Origin: Desulfocapsa sulfexigens
GTDB lineage: Bacteria; Desulfobacterota; Desulfobulbia; Desulfobulbales; Desulfocapsaceae
Length of the DNA: 15,227 bases
Assembly: GCA_015661935.1 (NCBI GenBank)
Contig: DQVD01000167.1
Span: 1 to 15,227 of the forward strand
Reading direction: 5' to 3'
In this document: positions 7,687-14,571 of the stretch, one piece after another
Numbering within the stretch: position 1 is the stretch's first letter
How the letters are laid out: each line of letters begins with the position of its first letter
Program-made: the position numbers and the translations under genes
The notes under the pieces: generated by a model
The model's input: the letters and a program-made list of their open reading frames with translations, nothing else
What the model was told of the DNA's origin: nothing
Database searches by the model: none

Positions 7687-8445
7687 ATGGCACTTCTTGA
7701 AATAAATAAACTGAACAAACGTTTCGGTGGTCTCCTTGCCGTAAATGATGTTTCTTTTCAGGTTGAATCCGGACAAATTAAAGCAGTGATTGGGCCAAAT
7801 GGTGCCGGGAAAACAACTCTGTTTAATATGATTTCCGGAACTTTTCCTGCAACTTCCGGAACGGTCTCTTTTCAGGGGCGTGAGCTTAATGGGAAAAAAC
7901 CTTTTCAGGTAGCAGCTCTTGGCATGGCCAGAACATTCCAAAATATCAAAATGTTCAGCGGTATGACTGCTCTTGAAAACGTTATGGTGGGACGTCATGT
8001 GCTCTCCAGTGCCGGCTTTATGGCTTCCATGTTTCGAATGCCATGGACCTGGAAAGAAGAGAAGGAAATTCGTGATAAATCCATGGAGCTTTTAGCGCTC
8101 CTTGAGATTGAAGAGCATGCTCATACCGATGCACAAAGCCTGGCTTTTGGTCAGCAACGTGCAGTGGAACTTGCTCGTGCTCTTGCTTTGGAGCCATCCC
8201 TTCTTTTACTTGATGAACCCGCAGCCGGCTTAAATATTTATGAGACAGCAGAGGTTGGTCGTTTGATCACCAGGATTCGTGATCTTGGCATCACTGTTCT
8301 GCTGGTGGAACATGATATGTCGCTTGTTATGGATATCTCAGATGAGATTATGGTTCTTTGTTTTGGTGAAAAAATTGCTGAAGATACGCCCAAAAATATC
8401 CAGCAGAACCCGGAAGTAATTAAAATTTATTTAGGCGAAGAGTAA
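7687..8445 (+). CDS. livG: Branched-chain amino-acid-type ABC transporter ATP-binding protein LivG
   Basis: This is one of the two cytoplasmic ATPases that power LivHM. The 252 residues contain Walker A GPNGAGKTT (36-44), a LivG-type signature SLAFGQQR (151-158) in place of the standard LSGGQ, Walker B LLLLDEP (172-178) and the switch His209 in VEHDM. The Phe-Gly-Gln-Gln form of the signature is normal for LivG and is what separates it from LivF. GGGGAGGTG (7671-7679) is a strong ribosome binding site overlapping the end of livM. The gene lies in an uninterrupted livHMGF run with gaps of 4 to 8 bases, indicating one transcript. Confidence 0.95.
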   Translation: MALLEINKLNKRFGGLLAVNDVSFQVESGQIKAVIGPNGAGKTTLFNMISGTFPATSGTVSFQGRELNGKKPFQVAALGMARTFQNIKMFSGMTALENVMVGRHVLSSAGFMASMFRMPWTWKEEKEIRDKSMELLALLEIEEHAHTDAQSLAFGQQRAVELARALALEPSLLLLDEPAAGLNIYETAEVGRLITRIRDLGITVLLVEHDMSLVMDISDEIMVLCFGEKIAEDTPKNIQQNPEVIKIYLGEE

Positions 8446-8453
8446 AAATAGAA

Positions 8454-9176
8454 ATGCTGAAAATTCGTAATCTTGCATCCGGATACGGAAAAATAAAGGT
8501 ATTAAAGAACATTTCCATGCATGTGAATCCCGGTGAAATTGTCACTATTATCGGAGCCAACGGTGCAGGGAAAACCACTCTTCTGTCCACAATAGCAGGC
8601 CTTGTTAAAGCAAATTCCGGGGAAGCAGAATTTAAAGGAACAAATATTTTAAAAACCAAAGCTGCTGCTATTCCCGGTTTAGGGTGTGTAATGGTGCCCG
8701 AAGGAAGACAGGTATTTGCCACTATGACTGTAGAAGAGAACCTGCTTCTCGGTGGTCATGTGCTTCAGAAAGAGGGCAATCGCTTTCTGTCCAGGTTAAT
8801 GGACTATCAGTATGAACTTTTCCCTATTCTCCGTGATCGCAGAGATCAACTTGCCGGAACCTTATCCGGAGGAGAACAGCAGATGTTGGCTATGGGGAGA
8901 GCACTCATGTCAAAACCATCTTTGGTTATGATGGATGAACCTTCAACCGGGCTTGCGCCACTTATTGTTAAAGAAATATTTCAGATCATTGTGCGCCTCC
9001 GGGATGAAGGGAATACGGTTCTTTTGGTAGAACAAAATGCAAAAGCAGCATTGGGAATTGCCGATCGAGGTTATGTGTTGGAAACAGGGAAAGTTATTCT
9101 CCAGGGTCCTGCAGATGATTTACTGGCTAATCAGGATGTACAACGGGCATATCTTGGACGTGAAAAGAATGATTGA
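8454..9176 (+). CDS. livF: Branched-chain amino-acid-type ABC transporter ATP-binding protein LivF
   Basis: This is the second cytoplasmic ATPase, expected to form a heterodimer with LivG. Its 240 residues carry Walker A GANGAGKTT (34-42), a PEGRQVF block (82-88) typical of LivF, the signature LSGGE (137-141), Walker B VMMDEP (158-163), and VEQN (192-195), where the usual switch His is replaced by Gln as in LivF proteins generally. The start lies 8 bases after livG. The Shine-Dalgarno match is poor (GAAGAG inside the livG end), so coupling to livG translation is likely. The protein completes the transporter. The next gene, paaK copy 2, begins 39 bases downstream with no terminator between. 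Confidence 0.95.
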   Translation: MLKIRNLASGYGKIKVLKNISMHVNPGEIVTIIGANGAGKTTLLSTIAGLVKANSGEAEFKGTNILKTKAAAIPGLGCVMVPEGRQVFATMTVEENLLLGGHVLQKEGNRFLSRLMDYQYELFPILRDRRDQLAGTLSGGEQQMLAMGRALMSKPSLVMMDEPSTGLAPLIVKEIFQIIVRLRDEGNTVLLVEQNAKAALGIADRGYVLETGKVILQGPADDLLANQDVQRAYLGREKND

Positions 9177-9196
9177 TTTCAATAAATTTAAAAACC

Positions 9197-9213
9197 TTAA
9201 ACACAAAGTTTAA
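9197..9213 (+). other. Small inverted repeat next to the paaK2 start
   Basis: TTAAAC (9197-9202) and GTTTAA (9208-9213) form a perfect 6-base inverted repeat with a 5-base loop, ending 2 bases before the ATG of paaK copy 2. The sequence around it has no purine-rich ribosome binding site. The stem is AT-rich and weak, so a functional role is uncertain. Confidence 0.35.
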
Positions 9214-9215
9214 CT

Positions 9216-10514
9216 ATGTTCTGGGAATCGGAAAAAGAATGTATGGCAAGGGAAGAGCTGGAGCAGCTTCAGCTTGAACGTCTTCAGTCTACTCTCTATC
9301 GGGTAGGTACTCATGTACCTTTCTATAAGCAAAAGTTTGATGAGATGAAGCTTGATTACGAAAGCTTCAGTTCTCTGGATGACATTCGTAAACTGCCATT
9401 TACCTACAAGCAGGATTTGCGTGACAGCTACCCCTATGGATTGTTTGCGGTACCTTTAAGCGAGGTGGTTCGCCTCCACTCTTCATCTGGAACCACAGGT
9501 CAGGCAACAGTGGTAGGCTATACCCGGAATGATATCAAAAACTGGTCTAATCTTGTGGCCCGTGTTCTTTGTGCTGCTGGTCTTACCGCCGATGATGTGA
9601 TCCAGATTGCTTTTGGATACGGACTTTTTACAGGAGGGTTTGGGCTTCATTATGGTGCTGAGCGTCTTGGGGCTTCCGTCATTCCTATTTCTGCAGGAAA
9701 TACCAATCGTCAGATTCAAATCATGCAGGATTTTAAAACAACTGCTCTTGTCTGTACACCATCCTACGCCCTAAATATTGTCGATGTTATGTTTGATATG
9801 GGTATCAATCCGGCAGGACTGTCACTTAAGTTTGGTCTTTTTGGGGCTGAGCCCTGGTCCGAGGCCATGCGCCTGGAAATCAATGAAAAACTGGGTATTC
9901 AGTCAACGGATAATTATGGACTCTCAGAAATTATGGGGCCTGGAGTTGCCGGAGAATGCAGCGAATGCAACGGCCTCCATATCAATGAAGATCACTTTCT
10001 GGTTGAAATTCTTGACCCCGACACAATGGAACCTGTCGAACCCGGTGAAGTGGGAGAGCTTGTAATTACCACACTTACGAAAGAAGCCTTTCCCATGATT
10101 CGTTACCGCACCAGAGACCTGACCCGGTTTATTCCCGACCCATGTCCCTGTGGGCGAACATTCAGACGTATGCAGAGGATTCTTGGCCGCACCGATGATA
10201 TGTTGATAATTAAAGGCGTCAATGTATTTCCCACTCAGATCGAATCTGTCCTTTTTAATATCGATGGAACAGAACCTCATTACCGTATTATTGTTGAACG
10301 TGAAAACCATCAGGACAGGGCAACGGTTTTGGTTGAAGTAAAGGAGTCACTCTTCTCAGATCAAATGAGAAAACAGCGAGAACTGATAGATACCATTAGA
10401 AAGCAACTCAGCTCAGAACTCGGTATAGGTGTTGCTGTAAAACTTGTGGAAGAAAAAACTCTGGAACGTTTTGAAGGTAAAGGCCAGAGAGTAATTGATA
10501 AGAGAAAAATATGA
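9216..10514 (+). CDS. paaK: Phenylacetate-CoA ligase family protein (copy 2)
   Basis: This is a second PaaK-type AMP-forming aryl-CoA ligase, 432 residues, clearly related along its whole length to the copy at 2580. It has the PaaK opening [22 protein letters not shown], a phosphate-binding loop SSGTTGQA (90-97), the Cys pair [27 protein letters not shown], and C-terminal Lys422 in [10 protein letters not shown], so it looks catalytically complete. It differs from copy 1 at the phosphate loop, where Gln-Ala replaces Lys-Pro. The two copies may handle different aryl acids (for example phenylacetate versus indole- or hydroxyphenylacetate), which is inference. The ATG at 9216 fits the family N-terminus but lacks an obvious ribosome binding site. 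The stop codon overlaps the start of rph (ATGA), tying RNase PH expression to this gene. Confidence 0.92.
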   Translation: MFWESEKECMAREELEQLQLERLQSTLYRVGTHVPFYKQKFDEMKLDYESFSSLDDIRKLPFTYKQDLRDSYPYGLFAVPLSEVVRLHSSSGTTGQATVVGYTRNDIKNWSNLVARVLCAAGLTADDVIQIAFGYGLFTGGFGLHYGAERLGASVIPISAGNTNRQIQIMQDFKTTALVCTPSYALNIVDVMFDMGINPAGLSLKFGLFGAEPWSEAMRLEINEKLGIQSTDNYGLSEIMGPGVAGECSECNGLHINEDHFLVEILDPDTMEPVEPGEVGELVITTLTKEAFPMIRYRTRDLTRFIPDPCPCGRTFRRMQRILGRTDDMLIIKGVNVFPTQIESVLFNIDGTEPHYRIIVERENHQDRATVLVEVKESLFSDQMRKQRELIDTIRKQLSSELGIGVAVKLVEEKTLERFEGKGQRVIDKRKI

Positions 10515-11212
10515 ATCGTTTTAAAGACAGGCCCGAGAATAGCCTCCGGGATGTATCATTGATATGGGATTTTCAACCTGGTGCCGATGCATCTCTTCTT
10601 ATCCGTATGGGAGGAACCCATGTTCTATGCGGTATAAGTGTTGAAGAAAAAGTACCGCCTTTCTTAAAAGATACGGGAAAAGGCTGGATAACTGCAGAAT
10701 ATGGGATGCTGCCCTGTGCAACAAATTCGCGTTACAGACGTGAGATTGGCGGGAGATCTGGCAGAACTTATGAGATCCAGCGGCTCATTGGTCGCAGTTT
10801 ACGGATGATGGTGGATCTCACAACCATTGGAGAGCGAACTCTGCGTGTTGATTGTGATGTGTTAAATGCGGATGGCGGCACCCGTACTGCCTCAATTACC
10901 GGCGGAGCCCTTGCACTGCGACATGCATTGCAGAAACTTGTTGATAACGGTAAACTGGCCGAGATGCCCAAACTTTTGCCTGTAGCTGCAATCTCAGTTG
11001 GGATCATTGATGGTAAAGCCTGCCTTGATCTTGATTATTCTGAAGACTCAAGAGCTGAGGTGGATGCAAATTTTGTTATGAGTGGTGATGGCCGTTGGAT
11101 AGAAATTCAGTCCACTGCAGAAGGAAAACCCTTCAGCTCAGAATCATTTATGGCCATGACAACTCTTGCTGAAAAAGGAATCCAGGAACTCTTTGAGCTT
11201 TGGAAGAATTAA
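10511..11212 (+). CDS. rph: Ribonuclease PH
   Basis: This is a phosphate-dependent 3'-to-5' exoribonuclease that trims the 3' ends of tRNA precursors and acts as a hexamer in the cytoplasm. The 233 residues match the family closely: [18 protein letters not shown] (51-68), the [13 protein letters not shown] helix, [18 protein letters not shown] (114-131) with the phosphate-binding Gly-Thr-Arg at 123-125, and [10 protein letters not shown] with the metal-binding Asp179 and Asp185. The length is slightly below the usual 238-250 because the C-terminus is short. Its ATG overlaps the stop of paaK copy 2 by 4 bases, so it is probably translated by coupling from a catabolic operon. That is unusual, since rph more often sits with rdgB or other housekeeping genes. 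No terminator was found directly after it; a heptad repeat follows within 5 bases. Confidence 0.96.
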   Translation: MNRFKDRPENSLRDVSLIWDFQPGADASLLIRMGGTHVLCGISVEEKVPPFLKDTGKGWITAEYGMLPCATNSRYRREIGGRSGRTYEIQRLIGRSLRMMVDLTTIGERTLRVDCDVLNADGGTRTASITGGALALRHALQKLVDNGKLAEMPKLLPVAAISVGIIDGKACLDLDYSEDSRAEVDANFVMSGDGRWIEIQSTAEGKPFSSESFMAMTTLAEKGIQELFELWKN

Positions 11213-11216
11213 AAAG

Positions 11217-11247
11217 TGTTCAGTTAGTAGTGTTCAGTAACTGACAA
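11217..11247. repeat. 7-base-period inverted repeat after rph
   Basis: TGTTCAG (11217-11223), TTAGTAG, TGTTCAG (11231-11237), then TAA and CTGACAA (11241-11247) form a short array of the same unit type as at 5634-5701, which has CTGAACA, the reverse complement of TGTTCAG, twice. AGTGTTCAGT and ACTGACAACT face each other almost without a loop and pair at 8 of 10 positions. It begins 5 bases after the rph stop and could form the 3' end of that mRNA, but no T-run follows. Confidence 0.65.
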
Positions 11248-11333
11248 CTCAGACCGGCCAAGTGTTTACATTTCCTGTATTGTGTCATTGGCACGGCGAA
11301 AAAAAATTCACAGTAGTACTTACGAGGTCTGTA

Positions 11334-11726
11334 ATGTATATTTGCATTGATTTTGATGGAACCGTTGTAGATCATCGCTATCCTTATGTGGGTGATCCAG
11401 CACCCTTAGCCGTAGATTGGCTGCAGCGATTTGTGGAACTTGGGGCAAAGCTTATTTTGTTTACCATGCGATCTGATGATGCAGAAGGCAAAGAATATTT
11501 GAGGGATGCAGTCCAGTATTTCGAGAAAAATGATATTGCATTATTTGGGATAAACCATAATCCCGATCAGGATTCATGGACCAAAAGCCCAAAAGCTTAC
11601 GGGGAGTTATATATTGACGACTCGGCTTTCGGCTGTCCTCTGATTCATCCTCCCACTTTCAATCGGCCTTGTGTTGACTGGAAACTGGTCGGACCTGCAG
11701 TTGAAGCACAACTCCTGAAACAATAG
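11334..11726 (+). CDS. HAD-superfamily hydrolase, BT0820-like, small
   Basis: From the ATG at 11334 this is a 130-residue cytoplasmic protein with a minimal haloacid-dehalogenase fold. Motif I DFDGT carries the presumed nucleophile Asp6 and acid/base Asp8. Motif II is LFTMRS (Thr44), a Lys in KSPKAY may be motif III, and YIDDSAFG (Asp95, Asp96) is motif IV. There is no cap domain, which in this superfamily often means a bulky or macromolecular phosphate substrate. The overall pattern (YPYVGDPAP, GINHNP, SWTKSPKAYGELYIDD, RPCVDW) resembles the small BT0820-type HAD group, whose substrate I cannot name. A GTG at 11262 would add 24 residues, but GAGG (11324-11327) lies 6 bases before the ATG at 11334 and motif I then falls at the expected position. 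It stands alone, with 121 bases before it and 216 after. Confidence 0.82.
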   Translation: MYICIDFDGTVVDHRYPYVGDPAPLAVDWLQRFVELGAKLILFTMRSDDAEGKEYLRDAVQYFEKNDIALFGINHNPDQDSWTKSPKAYGELYIDDSAFGCPLIHPPTFNRPCVDWKLVGPAVEAQLLKQ

Positions 11727-11942
11727 AACACTAAAATTTAATGTCAGTTTTCGGGACAACGGATTTAGTGCCTTAGAAACGGGAACGAAATAACTTCCCC
11801 ATTCATGCAATCTCAGCTTCGGGCCATCTTTGATTGATCCTGAACATTACTCCAGGGGCTGATCTATTGAGCAAAGGCTGTGCCAAAAAAGGAATAAACA
11901 ATTAACTAATTGAATTGTTATCTTGACCTGAGTAAAGAGTAT
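11727..11942. other. Intergenic region between convergent HAD and ogt genes
   Basis: I see no gene, tRNA or mobile element here. It separates genes that converge on it. A 7-base inverted repeat CACTAAA/TTTAGTG (11729-11735 with 11764-11770) has a 28-base loop and no T-run. The only terminator-like element is near 11885-11919 and reads on the - strand. ACCTGA/TCAGGT (11926-11931 with 11943-11948) forms a small hairpin overlapping the ogt stop codon. Confidence 0.5.
11885..11919 (-). terminator. Possible terminator downstream of ogt
   Basis: Read on the - strand, AACAATT (11919 to 11913) pairs with AATTGTT (11903 to 11897) across a 9-base loop. A T-run (bases 11890 to 11885) follows about 6 bases beyond the stem. 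The stem is AT-rich, so it would be weak. Its position 24 bases past the ogt stop is appropriate for ending the repair operon. Confidence 0.4.
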
Positions 11943-12446
11943 TCAGGTATCCTTCAGTTTGTTGAGCACCTCACTTTCCAGATCCAATAAAAATATTTTC
12001 TTATCAAGTCCTCCTGCATAACCAGTCAACTTTCCGGATTTTCCGATTACCCGATGACAGGGAACAACGATACCTATGGGGTTGAGTCCATTTGTTCTCC
12101 CCACTGCCCGTACAGCCTTAGGATTACATATTAAAAAAGCCTGCTCCGAATAGGAACGTGTCTCACCATACGGGATGGTTAAGAGAGCACGCCATGTCTT
12201 ATTCTGGAATGTAGTACCGGTAAAAGCTATCGGCAGATCAAATTCTGTTCGATTTCCGGCAAAGTACTCTTGCAGCTGGGTTTGTGTTTGTCTTATTATT
12301 TCGTTGCTTTCATGTTTGAAGCTACTCAAAGTTGCCCGTATTTTATCTTCGTTACGGTCAAAAGTGATTGCTTTTAAATGATATTTATCAGCAGCAATAA
12401 ATATTGAGCCTATTGGGGATGTGATTTTCTGATAGCAAATTGTCAT
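11943..12446 (-). CDS. ogt: Methylated-DNA--[protein]-cysteine S-methyltransferase
   Basis: This is a suicide DNA-repair protein that moves the alkyl group from O6-alkylguanine (and O4-alkylthymine) in DNA to its own cysteine. The 167 residues have the N-terminal ribonuclease-like domain (SPIGSIFIAAD, about 1-80) and the C-terminal DNA-binding/transferase domain: FQNKTWRALLTIPYGETRSYSE, the arginine-finger motif RAVGRTNGLNP (Arg113) and the active site VVPCHRVIG with acceptor Cys130, then YAGGLDKK. All key residues are present. It starts inside the stop of the upstream Ada/AlkA gene (ATGA, 12446-12443) and has no strong ribosome binding site, so translation is probably coupled. That places it under the control of the methyl-sensing regulator encoded just upstream. 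Confidence 0.95.
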   Translation of the reverse strand: MTICYQKITSPIGSIFIAADKYHLKAITFDRNEDKIRATLSSFKHESNEIIRQTQTQLQEYFAGNRTEFDLPIAFTGTTFQNKTWRALLTIPYGETRSYSEQAFLICNPKAVRAVGRTNGLNPIGIVVPCHRVIGKSGKLTGYAGGLDKKIFLLDLESEVLNKLKDT

Positions 12447-13852
12447 GGTTGTTTTCGTTTGGAAAGGGTTTGGGCAAACTCATTCCAAATATAATGGGTT
12501 AAATAAGCATGGTTTGTTTGCCATAGAGATTCATCGACCAGCTTTTGTTCCAATGCTCTTTTGACAATGAGATCACTATCCGGGAATGCGTCTGCATCAT
12601 TGAAACAACGCATCATGATCATTTCAGTGGTCCATGGGCCAATGCCTTTTATTGAAAGTAAACGTTTTCTGGTTTTCTGCAAATCCGAACTATAAGAAAA
12701 GTGCAGTGTACCCTCATGAACCATGGAAGATAGAGATCTGATTGCAGTGGCTTTGGTTTTTGTGATACCTATCGTTTCTATTTCAGCATTCATCAATTCT
12801 GCGGGAGAGGGAAAACCGTAAATTACGTTATCTTTGATGGGCGAACCAAATTGTTGAATCAGTCGGAAGAGTTTTTGGGAAGCTTGTTTTATTGAAATGA
12901 GTTGGCTTAAAATTATAGAGACAGCTATCTCGAATGGATCAAAACTTCCCGGCACGCGGATACCGGCCTGGTGAGTTGGGAGTGATTCAGGTAAATGAGC
13001 CGGGTTGTGATTCACGTCAAATAATCTTTTTATTTTTACCAGAGTATTACAAACCCGGTTTAGCTCAAAGCCTTTTAAACTGATTTTCAATGCATCCTGT
13101 GCTTTGTTGATTGTTACGTTAAGCGTAGCAAATGAATTCTTGTCAGGGACATAGCGTTCGTAAGAATGACTGTCTACTTTTTCAATCCCTTGAGCTGCAT
13201 GTCTTCTTAAAAATGAGAGCACACTTTGAAAGTCATACGGTTTTCGTACTAATACATTTAGTATTATTTCATCTTCTTTATGAACAGGAAGTTTTTTGTT
13301 TCTGCGGAACTCTGAAGGTGGAATGTGATAAGATGATTTAAAGGCTTCGTTGAACCTTCTGATTGAGGAATAACCTGTCGCAAAAGCAATTTCGCCGATG
13401 GGTTTTTCTGTTTCCAGAATGAGTTGTTTTGCCAGGTGCAATTTTCGTGTTTGGATGATCTCAATGGGCGATGCCCCAAGATATTCATCAAATATTCTTC
13501 GCAGATGCCGGCCGGATAGCTCAAGAGTTTTAGCAAGCAACTCCACGCTTTGATTGCTCCCTGTACTTTCTTCGATTAAAAGTAGAGCATTGGAAACGAT
13601 ATTTTTTCCGGAATCAATGCTTTTGCAGCCCGGTGCCAGGTCGGGACGACATCTGAGACATGCCCGGTAACCTGCCTTTTCTGCAGCGCTTGGACTTTTA
13701 TAAATAATAATGTTTTTGAATTTTGGTCTCGCTGGACAAACAGGTCTGCAGTAGATCTTTGTGGTTGTCACACCGCAGTAGAAACGACCGTCATATCGAG
13801 GATCTCTGCGCTTGATGATCTGTCTGTAGTCGGTGTCGGTTAATTGTTTCAT
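12443..13852 (-). CDS. alkA: Ada methyl-sensor / AraC regulator / AlkA DNA glycosylase fusion
   Basis: This is a three-part protein joining alkylation sensing and repair. Counting from the ATG at 13873, the Ada zinc domain spans about 15-80, with DGRFYCGVTTTKIYCRPVC and zinc Cys42, 46, 72, 75; Cys42 corresponds to the methylphosphotriester acceptor. An AraC-type double helix-turn-helix follows at about 90-192 (GEIAFATGYSSIRRFNEAFKS). The rest is AlkA: an N-terminal domain (about 200-290), FDPFEIAVSIILSQLIS, the helix-hairpin-helix LLSIKGIGPWT (405-415) and Asp434, which aligns with the AlkA catalytic Asp. It probably excises 3-methyladenine-type lesions and activates its own operon once methylated. 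The family N-terminus fits a start at MKQLTDTDYRQ (13852) better than 13873, which adds 7 residues; neither has a ribosome binding site. The same fusion with a separate ogt downstream is known in Mycobacterium tuberculosis (Rv1317c/Rv1316c). Confidence 0.93.
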   Translation of the reverse strand: MKQLTDTDYRQIIKRRDPRYDGRFYCGVTTTKIYCRPVCPARPKFKNIIIYKSPSAAEKAGYRACLRCRPDLAPGCKSIDSGKNIVSNALLLIEESTGSNQSVELLAKTLELSGRHLRRIFDEYLGASPIEIIQTRKLHLAKQLILETEKPIGEIAFATGYSSIRRFNEAFKSSYHIPPSEFRRNKKLPVHKEDEIILNVLVRKPYDFQSVLSFLRRHAAQGIEKVDSHSYERYVPDKNSFATLNVTINKAQDALKISLKGFELNRVCNTLVKIKRLFDVNHNPAHLPESLPTHQAGIRVPGSFDPFEIAVSIILSQLISIKQASQKLFRLIQQFGSPIKDNVIYGFPSPAELMNAEIETIGITKTKATAIRSLSSMVHEGTLHFSYSSDLQKTRKRLLSIKGIGPWTTEMIMMRCFNDADAFPDSDLIVKRALEQKLVDESLWQTNHAYLTHYIWNEFAQTLSKRKQP

Positions 13853-13948
13853 GAGGATATAGTAACGTATCATGCATCAGATAGCTGGCGGTTTTCGGAC
13901 ATGGTCATTTATTTGTTTTGGTATCATATTTGGGGGAGTAAAGTAAGA
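13853..13948. promoter_or_regulatory. Shared divergent region between the ada-alkA fusion and tag
   Basis: The two repair genes are read outward from these 96 bases, so promoters for both must lie here or inside the gene ends. GTATCAT occurs twice in direct orientation (13867-13873 and 13921-13927). The first copy overlaps a partial palindrome TATC-ATGCAT-CA-GATA (13868-13883). TATCAT at 13922-13927 could be a -10 element for tag, but no well-spaced -35 was found. These are candidates for binding by the Ada-type activator; no known Ada box was recognised. Confidence 0.4.
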
Positions 13949-14521
13949 ATGAAAAAAAGATGCAGCTGGTGCAGTGGCGATCCCTTGTACCAGAGATATC
14001 ATGATAATGAGTGGGGTGTTCCGCTTCATGATGATCAAAAATTATTTGAATTATTATGCCTTGAAGGTGCTCAGGCCGGGTTGAGTTGGATTACGATTTT
14101 AAAGAAAAGAGAGAATTACAGGAAGGCTTTTGATAATTTTGACCCTGAAAAGATTGCTCTTTATGATGATAAAAAAATCGCCACCCTTTTGCAGGATAAA
14201 GGTATCGTACGCAATAAATTGAAGGTGAACGCTTTTATTTCGAATGCTCGGTCATATCTGGTAATGTTAGAAAAAGGTGAAACGCTAAATGACTTCTTAT
14301 GGAGCTTTATAGATGGTCGGACTATTCAAAACAGTTGGAAGGCACTAACCGATGTGCCCGTTTCAACACCCTTGTCTGATACAATTTGTAAAGAATTGAA
14401 GAGGCGTGGCTTCAAATTTGTTGGCGGTACGATCTGCTATGCGTATATGCAGGCGATTGGTATGGTAAATGATCATACGACCGATTGTTACAGGTATCTT
14501 GAATTGTGCTATAATGAGTAA
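13949..14521 (+). CDS. tag: DNA-3-methyladenine glycosylase I
   Basis: This is a base-excision repair enzyme that removes 3-methyladenine from alkylated DNA. The 190 residues match the Tag family from the first residues: KRCSWCSGDPLYQRYHDNEWGVP, then LFELLCLEGAQAGLSWITILKKRENYRKAFDNFDP. The structural zinc ligands are all present: Cys5, His18, His176 and Cys180, one residue later than in E. coli Tag. The family motif GMVNDHTTDC ends the protein. An in-frame ATG at 13844 would add 35 hydrophobic residues reaching into the divergent ada-alkA gene. The 13949 start is preferred because it gives the standard family length and is preceded by GGGGGAG (13932-13938). With the divergent fusion gene and ogt, it gives two glycosylases plus direct reversal, so it is probably part of the same response to alkylation. 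Confidence 0.95.
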   Translation: MKKRCSWCSGDPLYQRYHDNEWGVPLHDDQKLFELLCLEGAQAGLSWITILKKRENYRKAFDNFDPEKIALYDDKKIATLLQDKGIVRNKLKVNAFISNARSYLVMLEKGETLNDFLWSFIDGRTIQNSWKALTDVPVSTPLSDTICKELKRRGFKFVGGTICYAYMQAIGMVNDHTTDCYRYLELCYNE

Positions 14522-14571
14522 GAGAGTGATGACAGGGAATGGAAGAATAAATATTAATAAAAACGAAAATC

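Noticed and set aside
11262..11333. GTG start at 11262 for the HAD protein
   Set aside because: The extra 24 residues do not match the family, and a good ribosome binding site marks the ATG at 11334.
11729..11770. CACTAAA/TTTAGTG inverted repeat as a terminator for the HAD gene
   Set aside because: The loop is 28 bases, the stem is AT-rich and no T-run follows.
13844..13948. Longer start for tag at 13844 with a hydrophobic N-terminal extension
   Set aside because: It would run into the divergent ada-alkA gene. Tag proteins begin at the conserved Cys-Trp segment, which follows the ATG at 13949.
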